DNA of 44,812 bases from positions 1-44,812 of the forward strand of contig SUTQ01000020.1 in the NCBI GenBank assembly GCA_015062805.1, written 5' to 3'. Origin of the DNA: Methanosphaera stadtmanae (lineage in GTDB: Archaea; Methanobacteriota; Methanobacteria; Methanobacteriales; Methanobacteriaceae). Made by a program: the position numbers and the translations under genes. The first letter of the stretch is position 1. Every line of letters begins with the position of its first letter. Shown here piece after piece: positions 18,346-26,317 of the stretch. A model generated the notes under the pieces. It searched no databases and was not told where the DNA came from. It saw only the letters and a list, made by a program, of their open reading frames with translations.

Positions 18346-18359
18346 CCATGGGAGTAAAT

Positions 18360-19709
18360 ATGTCATCATTAGATGTTATAAAACCATTTTATTCCCTTTT
18401 ACCACAAGTTGCAAATCCTGAAAAAAGACTTGGGTTTAAAGAGAAACTTAAATGGACAGGAATAATTTTAGTATTATACTTCATTTTAGCTGAAGTATCA
18501 TTATTTGGTCTCAGCCCAACGGCTGTCGATCAATTTGCACAATTAAGATCAGTTATGGCAGGTAGCTTTGGTTCTATATTAACATTAGGAATAGGACCTA
18601 TTGTTACTGCATCAATTGTAATGCAGTTATTAGTTGGGGGTAAACTGATAGATTTGGATTTATCTTCAACGGAAGATAAAGCTGCATTCCAAGGAACTCA
18701 GAAATTACTAGCTATAATTTTCACTTTATTTGAAGGAGCAGTACTTGTAATTACAGGTTCTTTACCTCCAATAAGTGGAGAATATACATTAATACTTATA
18801 TTACAAATGGTTCTTGGTGGTATATTAATAATTTATATGGATGAAGTTGTAAGTAAATGGGGATTCGGTAGTGGTATTGGATTATTCATTGCCGCAGGTG
18901 TGGCTCAAACAATTCTTGTTGGTTCCTTAAATTTCCTTCCAACTGCAGCATCATCAGCTCCTGCAGGTAGAATACCTGGATTTATATATTCATTAATGAC
19001 TGGACAACCAAACTTCAGTTTATTAATTCCTGTAATCGCTACAATTATTGTATTCTTAGTTGTAGTATATGCAGAAAGTATGAGAGTTGAAATTCCATTA
19101 TCATATGGTGGAGTTAAAGGAGCAAGATCAAAATATCCTCTTAAATTTGTGTATGCTAGTAACATGCCTGTAATTTTAGTAAGTGCATTATTCTTAAATG
19201 TACAATTATTTGCAGGTTTGTTCCAATCAGTAGGATTCCCAATTTTAGGAGAAGTATCACAAGGTCAAGCAATTAGTGGTATTGCATATTACCTAAGTAC
19301 CCCTTCAAGTATTTCTGTTTTATTTACAGATCCTTTGAAGGTATTAATTTATGCAATAGTATTTATATCTTTATCAATCGTATTTGCTTTATTATGGGTA
19401 GAAATCAGTGGAATTGGTTCCAAACAAGTTTCACAACAACTATCCAATATGGGTGTACAAGTACCTGGATTTAGAAGTAGTAAAGTCCAATTTAGAAGGA
19501 TAATGGATAAATACATTCCAACTATTACAGTACTCGGTGGTGCATTTGTAGGTTTACTTGCATTTGTTGCAGACCTTACTGGTGCATTAGGTGGAGGTAC
19601 TGGGGTATTACTTACTGTAGGTGTTGTTTACAGATTATACGAAGAAATCGCAAAAGAACAACTTATGGATGTAAACCCAATGTTAAGAAGATTCTTAGGT
19701 GACGAATAA
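18360..19709 (+). CDS. secY: Preprotein translocase subunit SecY
   Basis: A 449-residue SecY (Sec61 alpha), the protein-conducting channel. About ten hydrophobic segments are visible, the first at about 32-52. The plug region is near TAVDQFAQLRSVMAGS, and FGSGIGLFIAAGVAQTI and the cytosolic loop YAESMRVEIPLSYGGVKGARSKYP are conserved. I choose ATG 18360 (MSSLDVIKPFYSLLP), preceded by GGGAG at 18350-18354, over ATG 18348. It closes the spc-type cluster as in other euryarchaea. A 20-bp-stem hairpin follows its stop immediately. Confidence 0.96.
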   Translation: MSSLDVIKPFYSLLPQVANPEKRLGFKEKLKWTGIILVLYFILAEVSLFGLSPTAVDQFAQLRSVMAGSFGSILTLGIGPIVTASIVMQLLVGGKLIDLDLSSTEDKAAFQGTQKLLAIIFTLFEGAVLVITGSLPPISGEYTLILILQMVLGGILIIYMDEVVSKWGFGSGIGLFIAAGVAQTILVGSLNFLPTAASSAPAGRIPGFIYSLMTGQPNFSLLIPVIATIIVFLVVVYAESMRVEIPLSYGGVKGARSKYPLKFVYASNMPVILVSALFLNVQLFAGLFQSVGFPILGEVSQGQAISGIAYYLSTPSSISVLFTDPLKVLIYAIVFISLSIVFALLWVEISGIGSKQVSQQLSNMGVQVPGFRSSKVQFRRIMDKYIPTITVLGGAFVGLLAFVADLTGALGGGTGVLLTVGVVYRLYEEIAKEQLMDVNPMLRRFLGDE

Positions 19710-19710
19710 G

Positions 19711-19754
19711 ATTATTAAAAATAGTAAAAATATAATATTTTTACTTTTAATAAT
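19711..19754 (+). repeat. Long hairpin directly after secY
   Basis: Inner arms 19723-19733 and 19735-19745 (AGTAAAAATAT / ATATTTTTACT, 11 bp, perfect) and outer arms 19711-19719 and 19746-19754 (ATTATTAAA / TTTAATAAT, 9 bp, perfect) are separated by a three-base bulge on the left. With T5 and T4 tracts it could end some secY transcripts or be an RNA processing site. Confidence 0.6.
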
Positions 19755-19793
19755 TTATGAAAAAATTATTTAAATTATATTGAAGTGATTATA

Positions 19794-20351
19794 ATGAACA
19801 TAGTAGTACTTGCAGGAATACCTGGTACTGGTAGTACAACAGTATTGAACAAAGTATTAGAAGAAATTGACTATGTCAACATCAATTATGGAAATGTTAT
19901 GTTTGATATTGCACAGGAAAAAGGATTAGTTGAATCTCGTGATGATATGAGAAAATTAAATCCTGAAATCCAAAAAGAAGTGCAACAACAAGCAGCTGTA
20001 AAAATTCATGAAATGGCTGAAAATGATGATGTTATCATTGATACACATTGTACTATTAAAACTCCGAAAGGATTTTTACCAGGTTTACCAATATGGGTAT
20101 TAGATGAACTAAAACCAACACAGTTTATTTTAATCGAAGCAAAACCTAGTGAAATTATGTACAGAAGAATGAACGATCCAACTCGTGTACGTGATATGGA
20201 ATATACTGATGAAATAGATTTACATCAAGCTATGTCCAGAGCAACAGCTATGAGTTATGCCGTTCAAACTGGTGCAACAGTAGCTATGGTTCAAAACAAT
20301 GATGATGGATTAGAAAAAGCAGTATCTGAAATAGTTGATATTTTATCCTAG
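19794..20351 (+). CDS. adkA: Archaeal adenylate kinase
   Basis: A 185-residue AdkA-type adenylate kinase, which balances ATP + AMP with 2 ADP. The P-loop is GIPGTGST (8-15); the usual Walker A lysine is replaced by Ser, as in methanococcal AdkA. Other family segments are NYGNVMFDIA, DDMRKLNPEIQ, VIIDTHCTIKTPKGFLPGLP and RRMNDPTRVRD. ATG 19794 follows GAAGTGAT; the GTG at 19785 lies within it. Neighbours secY and DUF106 match the archaeal order. Confidence 0.94.
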   Translation: MNIVVLAGIPGTGSTTVLNKVLEEIDYVNINYGNVMFDIAQEKGLVESRDDMRKLNPEIQKEVQQQAAVKIHEMAENDDVIIDTHCTIKTPKGFLPGLPIWVLDELKPTQFILIEAKPSEIMYRRMNDPTRVRDMEYTDEIDLHQAMSRATAMSYAVQTGATVAMVQNNDDGLEKAVSEIVDILS

Positions 20352-20362
20352 AGGATTGAAAA

Positions 20363-20899
20363 ATGAGTTATTTAGATTTCATACTTAATCCATTAATTAG
20401 TTTGGATCCAACACCATCCAATCCAATATTTACAATATTCATTATTGCAACAATAATTGCATTCTTTATTGTACTATTACAAAAACTGTTAATAGATTAT
20501 GATAGGATGGAGGAACTTCAAGCTGAAATGAAAGAATTACAAGCTGAAGCTAGGGAAGCACAAAAGTCAGGTGATCCTAAAGCATTGGCAAAAGTTCAAA
20601 AGAAACAAATGGAATTAATGCCTAAAAATAAGGAATTGATGATGATGCAAATGAAACCATCATTCATAACAATTATCCCTATTATGATAATTTATTATGG
20701 TATGATTGGTAATCATGCAATAAGCCATGTTATAATTAACATTGCTTCCAGTCAATATTATCTATTATTGATACCAATTTGGAATATATTTTGGACACAA
20801 TCAAATCCATTAACAATAAACTTCTTCGGATGGTATATCCTCGCATCATTTGCGATGAGTTTTGTATTCAGAAGAATATTTGGATTAAAAACAATGTAA
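20363..20899 (+). CDS. Archaeal Oxa1/EMC3-like membrane insertase (DUF106)
   Basis: A 178-residue membrane protein of the DUF106 (EMC3/TMCO1, YidC/Oxa1 superfamily) family. Hydrophobic segments are at about 22-44, 99-118 and 145-170. Between the first two lies a charged cytosolic coiled coil (RMEELQAEMKELQAEAREAQ), the hallmark of the family. Archaeal homologues contact ribosomes and are believed to help insert small membrane proteins. Its place beside secY supports this. GAGG precedes the ATG by about nine bases. Confidence 0.88.
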   Translation: MSYLDFILNPLISLDPTPSNPIFTIFIIATIIAFFIVLLQKLLIDYDRMEELQAEMKELQAEAREAQKSGDPKALAKVQKKQMELMPKNKELMMMQMKPSFITIIPIMIIYYGMIGNHAISHVIINIASSQYYLLLIPIWNIFWTQSNPLTINFFGWYILASFAMSFVFRRIFGLKTM

Positions 20900-20950
20900 T
20901 TCTAAAAGATAATATTTTATGTTATCAAAAATAAAAGTAATATTAAATAA

Positions 20951-20993
20951 AATTATTAAGAGTATAAGGGAAAAATACATTTACTTAATAATT
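20951..20993 (+). repeat. Hairpin in the DUF106-rpl34e gap
   Basis: Perfect 10-bp arms AATTATTAAG (20951-20960) and CTTAATAATT (20984-20993); a further GTAT/ATAC pair (20962-20965 and 20975-20978) extends it inward. The gap is 117 bp and otherwise without features until AGGAGGA before rpl34e. Confidence 0.5.
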
Positions 20994-21016
20994 AATAAAT
21001 TGATAGGAGGAAAACA

Positions 21017-21286
21017 ATGTCTGCACCTAGATTTAGAACTGGAACTTTCAAAAAAAGAGAAAAAAGAGTTCCTGGTGGAAGAAGAGTTGTACACTACAGT
21101 AAGAAAAAACCTTCTAAACACGTATGTGCTAAATGTGGAAAAGTTTTAGATGCAGTTCCACGTGGAAGACCATATGAAATTAGAAAATTATCTAAAAATC
21201 AAAGAAGACCAAATAGACCTTACGGTGGAATGTACTGTACAAACTGTACAAAACAATTATTTAAAGAAGAGGCAAGATCATTATGA
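21017..21286 (+). CDS. rpl34e: 50S ribosomal protein L34e (eL34)
   Basis: An 89-residue eL34, archaeal/eukaryotic only. The zinc ribbon cysteines are in HVCAKCG and MYCTNC. A strong ATAGGAGGA precedes the ATG. The stop overlaps the cmk start in ATGA. A 76-residue frame at 20919-21149 overlapping it is a shadow. Confidence 0.95.
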   Translation: MSAPRFRTGTFKKREKRVPGGRRVVHYSKKKPSKHVCAKCGKVLDAVPRGRPYEIRKLSKNQRRPNRPYGGMYCTNCTKQLFKEEARSL

Positions 21287-21801
21287 TTATTACAATCGGT
21301 GGACTCGCAGGTACTGGAACTTCAACTGCAGCCAAAAAGTTATCGGAATATTTAAATATCCCCTACATATCTGCGGGTGATGTTTTTAGACAGTTAGCTA
21401 AGGAGCATAATATGACTGTGCTAGAGTTTAACGAGTTTGCTGAGGGTAATGATGATATTGATAAAGCTTTAGACAAAAGACAAGCAGATATCGCAAATGA
21501 AGCAGATGATTTGATTGTTGAAGGTCGTATTTCAGCATTTTTTGTAGATGCTGATTATCGTATCTGGCTAATGACTCCAGATAACATTAGAGCTGAACGC
21601 ATAAGTTACAGAGAAGATAAAAGTCTTGATACGGTTATTCAAGAAATTAAAGAACGTACCGCTAGTGAAAAGAAAAGGTATCAGGATATTCACAATATTG
21701 ATATTGATAATTTTGAAATTTATGATATAATTATCAATACTGGTACTTTTGATGAACAAGCTACGTTAGATATTATAACTAAATGTATTGAACAAAAATA
21801 A
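21283..21801 (+). CDS. cmk: Cytidylate kinase, archaeal type
   Basis: A 172-residue CMP kinase making CDP from CMP and ATP. The P-loop is GLAGTGTST (7-15), without the usual lysine, as in archaeal Cmk. [14 protein letters not shown] is the nucleotide-monophosphate site; the LID region has [10 protein letters not shown]. It overlaps rpl34e by four bases and precedes rpl14e by 13, so the three are likely co-translated. Confidence 0.93.
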   Translation: MIITIGGLAGTGTSTAAKKLSEYLNIPYISAGDVFRQLAKEHNMTVLEFNEFAEGNDDIDKALDKRQADIANEADDLIVEGRISAFFVDADYRIWLMTPDNIRAERISYREDKSLDTVIQEIKERTASEKKRYQDIHNIDIDNFEIYDIIINTGTFDEQATLDIITKCIEQK

Positions 21802-21814
21802 ATAGGTGAAATAA

Positions 21815-22036
21815 ATGCCAGCAATAGAAAAAGGAAGAGTATGTGTTAAAATCGCAGGAAGAGAATCTGGGAAAAAATGTGTTATCGTAGATGTTATTGA
21901 TGAAAACTTTGTAGAAATCGTAGGAAACGAAGTTAAAAACAAAAGATGTAACATTAAACACTTAGAACCAGTGGATGAAACTGTTGAAGTATCAGATGAT
22001 ATTGAAGCAGTTAAAGAAGCTTTAGCAAACTTATAA
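21815..22036 (+). CDS. rpl14e: 50S ribosomal protein L14e (eL14)
   Basis: A 73-residue archaeal eL14. It has IEKGRVCVKIAGRESGKKCVIVD, a KOW-like fold, and CNIKHLEP. The archaeal form lacks the eukaryotic C-terminal extension. ATAGGTGA precedes the ATG. In relatives cbf5 follows soon after; here an accessory block of about 6.6 kb comes first. Confidence 0.95.
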   Translation: MPAIEKGRVCVKIAGRESGKKCVIVDVIDENFVEIVGNEVKNKRCNIKHLEPVDETVEVSDDIEAVKEALANL

Positions 22037-22045
22037 GTTTAAAGC

Positions 22046-22107
22046 TTTTTTATCACTTACTTATTTTTTAACCCCCTTAATTATCTTTTTTTAAAAAATT
22101 TTTTTTA
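22046..22107 (+). terminator. Poly-T terminator region after rpl14e
   Basis: Four T-runs of six to eight bases occur within about 60 bases of the rpl14e stop. It is a likely end of the long ribosomal/secY transcript. Confidence 0.55.
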
Positions 22108-22150
22108 GTATAACTTCCATATTGAATATTATATTATATGGTGATTTAAT

Positions 22151-22714
22151 ATGAAAATTATCGGAATAAATACAAGTCCCAGGAAAAACAGTAATTCTAA
22201 AATTGCATTAGAAAAAGCATTAGAAACGGTTGAATCTAAGGGTGCAATCGTAAAAATCTTTGATTTGAATAATATGAATATTCAAACTTGTCAAGCCTGT
22301 GATTATTGTGTTAACCATGATGGGCAATGTTCTTTGGACGATGATATGCAGCAAATTTACGAGGATATTCGTGATGCTTATGGAATAATATTAGCTACAC
22401 CAATATATATGGGAAATGTTTCCAGCAATGCTAAAATATTTATTGATAGGTTGTATGCTATAATGAATTCTATTGATACTTATAATGTTCCTGGAAAAAA
22501 ATTTTCTGTAATTGCTTCTCAAGCAGCAGTCGATCCTCCAATGTATGAATACATAAAACATAATCTTGAAACTACTGTTGATATTTTTAGAGGTATTGGC
22601 TTGGATGTTGAGGATGTGGAATTATTAATTGGTAATGCAAAGGAAGGCAATATTTTAACCAATGAAAATCAGATGAATAAAGCTGTAATGATTGGTAATA
22701 AAATAGTAAGATAA
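22151..22714 (+). CDS. Iron-sulfur flavoprotein (Isf family)
   Basis: A 187-residue flavodoxin-fold protein. The FMN phosphate loop is NTSPRKNSNSK (7-17). Cysteines C47, C50, C53 and C60 form CX2CX2CX6C, matching the compact 4Fe-4S motif of archaeal iron-sulfur flavoproteins. The ATPIYMGNVSSNAKIFIDR segment is also conserved. Isf proteins accept electrons from ferredoxin and are linked to reduction of O2 or H2O2 in methanogens; the exact role here is inference. GGTGAT is the ribosome binding site. It is the first gene of the accessory block. Confidence 0.88.
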   Translation: MKIIGINTSPRKNSNSKIALEKALETVESKGAIVKIFDLNNMNIQTCQACDYCVNHDGQCSLDDDMQQIYEDIRDAYGIILATPIYMGNVSSNAKIFIDRLYAIMNSIDTYNVPGKKFSVIASQAAVDPPMYEYIKHNLETTVDIFRGIGLDVEDVELLIGNAKEGNILTNENQMNKAVMIGNKIVR

Positions 22715-22826
22715 TCCTAATCTTATCTTAAAATAAACCATATTTAATTATTTTTTTTGATTATTTTTAGTTAATTATTATATCATATTGAAAAAAATTA
22801 TTTACATATATTAAGAAAAAAAGCTA

Positions 22827-22842
22827 TTTTTTTTAAAAAAAA
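22827..22842. terminator. Bidirectional T8A8 terminator
   Basis: Eight T followed by eight A form a perfect palindrome between two convergent genes, giving a T-run on both strands. Further T-runs lie at about 22751-22758. Confidence 0.5.
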
Positions 22843-22856
22843 GTTTAAGGAAATGA

Positions 22857-23858
22857 TTATAATTCATTTCCACAATTTACACATATTTTTGCATAAGATG
22901 GATTAGAGTATCCGCAGTTACTACATTTTTTCGTAAGAGTTTCAGAAGATTCATTTGTTTGATTGTTATTTTGAGTATCAATATTTTGGAAATCAATATT
23001 TTCAGTATTGTTTACTTTTTGATCTTGATTGTTTTCTATTGGTGTATATGGTTGTTGGAAAGTATTTTGCGTAAATGTTTCTCCATTCTTTTCCTGATAT
23101 AATAAACCATATGCTCTGTATGTAACCAATATTGTATAACTGTATAATAGATACATAACAATAATAGTTCCAATAAGAGGTATCATACTAATGAATATTC
23201 CTACCACTGAAAGAATACCCAAAAGAACGTTACAAATAAGTAAAGTTGCAAATATTTTAATAAAACCTATTTTTTTTCCTATTTCAATTATGTTACTTAT
23301 GTTAAGTGCTTCACTTATACTATTAGTTTCTGCCAATCTACAAATTGCTATAGTTAATAATATTCCAATTATAATTATTGCAATGAAATATAACAACATT
23401 AACAATAGGATTAAAATTCCAGAATTTTCACCTAAAGCGACTCCAACAATTCCAAAAAGTATGAAAAATATTATTGTAGGAACACCGATGTAAATTAATG
23501 ATATTATGATACTTTTAATACCATCTAAAATGTTTGTTTTAAGTTCAATGTTTGGTAACAAATTTGATGGTTTTATAGTTTCTTTAATAACGGATATTCC
23601 AATACCATTCATGACAATTAAACAAATAAATGATACTATAAGAAATAGTAAAAACGTTATCATGAATGTTGAAAATATTGGTGAAGCTAATATCATTTCT
23701 TCAGTTGCATTAGCTAATGAAGCCATATTAATGCTTTCAAAAGCGAATAACAAAGTGAATAATCCAATTATAAGATAGGGAATTCCTAAGATTAAGAATT
23801 TTTTGAAGTCTGAAAGGGGATATTTAAACGAATCTCCAATAATGTCACTTATTTCCAT
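22857..23858 (-). CDS. DUF4013 membrane protein with C-terminal zinc ribbon
   Basis: A 333-residue membrane protein. It begins ISDIIGDSFKYPLSDFKKFLILG, the start typical of DUF4013 proteins in Methanobacteriales. About six hydrophobic segments follow, up to around residue 245. Then comes a polar linker rich in Asn and Gln (about 255-308), and a C-terminal zinc ribbon with two CxxC pairs (CSNCG and CVNCG). The function is not known. It is divergent from a second, shorter DUF4013 gene that lacks the ribbon; the two are probably paralogues. Confidence 0.8.
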   Translation of the reverse strand: MEISDIIGDSFKYPLSDFKKFLILGIPYLIIGLFTLLFAFESINMASLANATEEMILASPIFSTFMITFLLFLIVSFICLIVMNGIGISVIKETIKPSNLLPNIELKTNILDGIKSIIISLIYIGVPTIIFFILFGIVGVALGENSGILILLLMLLYFIAIIIIGILLTIAICRLAETNSISEALNISNIIEIGKKIGFIKIFATLLICNVLLGILSVVGIFISMIPLIGTIIVMYLLYSYTILVTYRAYGLLYQEKNGETFTQNTFQQPYTPIENNQDQKVNNTENIDFQNIDTQNNNQTNESSETLTKKCSNCGYSNPSYAKICVNCGNEL

Positions 23859-24024
23859 TTATACTTCTCCATTTTTTCAATAATCTTATTATGTAAATAA
23901 TATTATTTAATTATAGTTAATCTACTAAAAAAAAAGTTAAATAGAATTATAAATACATCATAAAATATAATCTCTAGATTATTATGTGTAATTAGGGATT
24001 ATTAAAAAAAATGGGGGTCAAAAT

Positions 24025-24816
24025 ATGGATGTACTAGATATAATTAAAGAAGCTATTAATTTCCCTCTTACTGATTATAAAGGATGGGGAATGGTTGCAG
24101 TAATTACATTAATAATAGGTATTTTCCAACAATTATCCATATTATATCCTGATTATTCAACAATATTGGGTATATTAACGTTCTTAGTAGCTATCTTATT
24201 AATGGGAGTAAATTTATCAATACTTCGAGTTACTATCAATAATGAAAATCAAATTCCTATAATCGAACCAGTAAAAAACTTTATTGATGGATTGAAAAAT
24301 TTAATTGTAAATGCAGTATATTATATTATCCCTGCAATATTGGTATTTATTATCTCAATTATTGCAGGAGTATACACAAACACAGAAAAATTTATATTAG
24401 CTTTAAATTCATCTAATGTTGCAAATGCTACTGCCGCTAGTATGTTAAGTAACGTACCTGCGGATGTAACTAATGCCTTATTTGTTAGTGTTGCTATTGT
24501 TTCAATAATTGCATTTGTCTTATTTGTTTTCTTTGCATTATTAAATATCATGGCTGAAGCACGTTTAGCACAAACAGGTAACATTTTTGAAGCAATTGAT
24601 ATTAGGTATGTGATTCAAAAAATATCAAGTATTGGATGGGCTAATTATATCTTATTTATAATTTTATTGTTAATTACAATATTTGTCTTAGGTTTAATCT
24701 CGGGTATAATCTCACTTATTCCATATGTTGGAGCAATTATTTCATCAGTCGTTGTGGACTCTTATATGATGATAGTTATTTCACGTGCTATAGGATTAGT
24801 TTACAATGAAGGATAA
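24025..24816 (+). CDS. DUF4013 membrane protein
   Basis: A 263-residue membrane protein starting MDVLDIIKEAINFPLTDYKGWG, similar to the divergent neighbour. About six hydrophobic segments are seen; ARLAQTGNIFEAIDI matches CRLAETNSISEALNI in the neighbour. It has no linker or zinc ribbon. GGGGG at 24013-24017 is the ribosome binding site, and a TATA-like TTATAAATA lies near 23948-23956. Function unknown. Confidence 0.78.
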   Translation: MDVLDIIKEAINFPLTDYKGWGMVAVITLIIGIFQQLSILYPDYSTILGILTFLVAILLMGVNLSILRVTINNENQIPIIEPVKNFIDGLKNLIVNAVYYIIPAILVFIISIIAGVYTNTEKFILALNSSNVANATAASMLSNVPADVTNALFVSVAIVSIIAFVLFVFFALLNIMAEARLAQTGNIFEAIDIRYVIQKISSIGWANYILFIILLLITIFVLGLISGIISLIPYVGAIISSVVVDSYMMIVISRAIGLVYNEG

Positions 24817-24868
24817 TTCAGTTCTTCTTTTTTTTTCTTTTTAATTTTTACTTTTTTATTACAAATTC

Positions 24869-24876
24869 ATATAAAT
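24869..24876 (+). promoter_or_regulatory. TATA box of first NudC gene (possible leaderless mRNA)
   Basis: ATATAAAT is centred about 26 bases before the ATG at 24899. That is the usual box A to start-site distance, and no Shine-Dalgarno sequence is present, so the transcript may begin at or next to the start codon. Confidence 0.4.
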
Positions 24877-24898
24877 AATTAATTACATAACTAAATGT

Positions 24899-25711
24899 AT
24901 GATAGAAAAGAATATTTATGAAAATTATTCTATTGGTTTTGCCGAAGATTATAAGGTCAAAACAGAAGCATATTGTTTTATCTTTAATAACAATCGAGAG
25001 TTGTTTTTAACTGATGATAACAAAATTCCATTATTTAATCAAAACAAATTAAATGAATTTGATTTAGAGTTTATTTTATTTATTGGAACATTATTCGATA
25101 AAGAAGTAATTGTAGCAAATACTAATAATGGAAAAGATTTTCATACATTATTCGATTTATATGAAATAAGTCATGATGATTATCAGATAGCTTCGAAAGC
25201 CGTATTGATTCGGGATTGGTATAAAACTCATAAGTTTTGTGGAAGTTGTGGAACAAAGACGATTTTAGATGAAAAGGATATGATGTTATTATGTCCTAAT
25301 TGTGGTCAAATGCACTATCCACGCATTTCACCAGCTATTATTGTTGCTATCAGTAATGATGGATCTTTGCTCATGGCAAAACATAGTTATCATAAAACAT
25401 CAAACTATTCTTTGATAGCAGGATTTGTTGAGCCGGGTGAATCAATAGAAGAAGCTGTTCATAGGGAGGTTTCGGAAGAAGTAGGTATAAAAATTAAAAA
25501 TCTACATTATCAAAGAAGTCAATCTTGGCCATTTCCAAATTCATTAATGTTTGGGTTTACTGCGGACTATGATAATGGTGAAATTGAAGTTGATGGTGAA
25601 GAAATAATTAATGCAAAATGGTTTAAACCAGAAGAAATAGAAATACCTTCATCTGATATTAGCATATCTTCATGGTTAATACAAAATTTTATTGAAACAA
25701 ATGACGGGTGA
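24899..25711 (+). CDS. NudC-type Nudix hydrolase (NAD(H) diphosphatase), copy 1
   Basis: A 270-residue NudC homologue; NudC enzymes split NAD(H) to NMN(H) and AMP and, in bacteria, remove NAD caps from RNA. The N-terminal domain covers about 1-110. The zinc ribbon cysteines are C114, C117, C132 and C135. The Nudix box GX5EX7REUXEEXGU is complete from G175 to I197. The NADH-specificity motif reads SQSWPFPNS at 207-215, where the consensus has SQPWPFP, so Pro is replaced by Ser at 209. Copy 2 keeps the Pro. No Shine-Dalgarno sequence. The stop overlaps the ribosome binding region of the Ser-rich gene. Confidence 0.9.
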   Translation: MIEKNIYENYSIGFAEDYKVKTEAYCFIFNNNRELFLTDDNKIPLFNQNKLNEFDLEFILFIGTLFDKEVIVANTNNGKDFHTLFDLYEISHDDYQIASKAVLIRDWYKTHKFCGSCGTKTILDEKDMMLLCPNCGQMHYPRISPAIIVAISNDGSLLMAKHSYHKTSNYSLIAGFVEPGESIEEAVHREVSEEVGIKIKNLHYQRSQSWPFPNSLMFGFTADYDNGEIEVDGEEIINAKWFKPEEIEIPSSDISISSWLIQNFIETNDG

Positions 25712-25719
25712 TAAATAAA

Positions 25720-26172
25720 ATGAGAGAACAGGCTAAAAAAATGATATTGGGTGTAGTTCTTGCACTTCTTTTAATAGGTTGTGTAGTTGCTGCATCGTCA
25801 TTTATAAAGTTTGGTGATAACACAGATTCTGGAAAAGTAATTCTAGAAGTAAACAATACAACAGAAAACATTACAGAGGATACAACTTCTGATGATTCAA
25901 CGACATCAAATGACGATTCTTCAGCTACCGATTCATCCGGTGGACAAAAAGTATCATCATCTTCACAAAGTGCGTCAAGTAATTCAGCAACAGGCCGATC
26001 TTCTTCTAGTAACAGAAGATCATCTTCCAGTGGTTCTAGCAGATCTTCTAGTAGTTCTTCTAGTAGTTCTTCTAGTAGCTCTTCTAGTGGTTCTTCAGGA
26101 GGTTCTTCTGGAGGTTCTTCAGGAGGTTCATCCAGTTCCGGTGGAGATTCTGATTACATATTTGAGATTTAA
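25720..26172 (+). CDS. Ser-rich low-complexity protein with N-terminal membrane anchor
   Basis: A 150-residue protein. Residues about 9-27 are hydrophobic (ILGVVLALLLIGCVVAASS) after a basic N-terminus, so it is a signal anchor or signal peptide. The rest is almost all Ser, Gly, Thr and Asp, with a run of seven in-frame 12-bp repeats encoding SSSS to SSGG units (26044-26127). Such regions are often surface-exposed and glycosylated in archaea, which is inference here. I choose ATG 25720 over GTG 25708 because GGGTGAT before it is the ribosome binding site. It lies eight bases after nudC copy 1, so the two are probably co-transcribed. Function unknown. Confidence 0.7.
   Translation: MREQAKKMILGVVLALLLIGCVVAASSFIKFGDNTDSGKVILEVNNTTENITEDTTSDDSTTSNDDSSATDSSGGQKVSSSSQSASSNSATGRSSSSNRRSSSSGSSRSSSSSSSSSSSSSSSGSSGGSSGGSSGGSSSSGGDSDYIFEI
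26044..26127 (+). repeat. Seven tandem 12-bp repeats in the Ser-rich gene
   Basis: Units TCTTCTAGTAGT (three copies with small changes), TCTTCTAGTGGT, then three TCTTCnGGAGGT units. The period equals four codons, so gain or loss of units keeps the frame. Confidence 0.8.
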
Positions 26173-26317
26173 TCATTTATAATAATCTCAATTTATTTAT
26201 ATTCTTTTTTTTTGATTTCGTAATTATCATATTTTTTTAGTAGACTATTTTTAATTAAATAACATTTTTAAATTTTCTGAGAAAAATTGAATAATTATAG
26301 AATAAATAATTATTTTT

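Noticed and set aside
18348-18359. Upstream ATG of secY (18348)
   Set aside because: It sits on the ribosome binding sequence GGGAG for ATG 18360, and the family starts near the later residue.
20919-21149. 76-residue ORF overlapping rpl34e
   Set aside because: It overlaps the well-supported rpl34e in another frame, has no ribosome binding site, and its composition looks like a shadow.
19794-21801. AdkA and Cmk as inactive because the P-loop lysine is missing
   Set aside because: The same substitution is typical of the methanogen AdkA and archaeal Cmk families, so it is not a defect.
26044-26127. CRISPR-like array
   Set aside because: The 12-bp units are contiguous, in frame and coding; there are no spacers. 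No other array was seen in the window.
25892-26182. Leu/Val-rich ORF in the +1 frame of the Ser-rich gene
   Set aside because: The repeated LLVVLLVVL pattern is the frame-shifted reading of the TCT-AGT-GGA repeats; it has no start signal.
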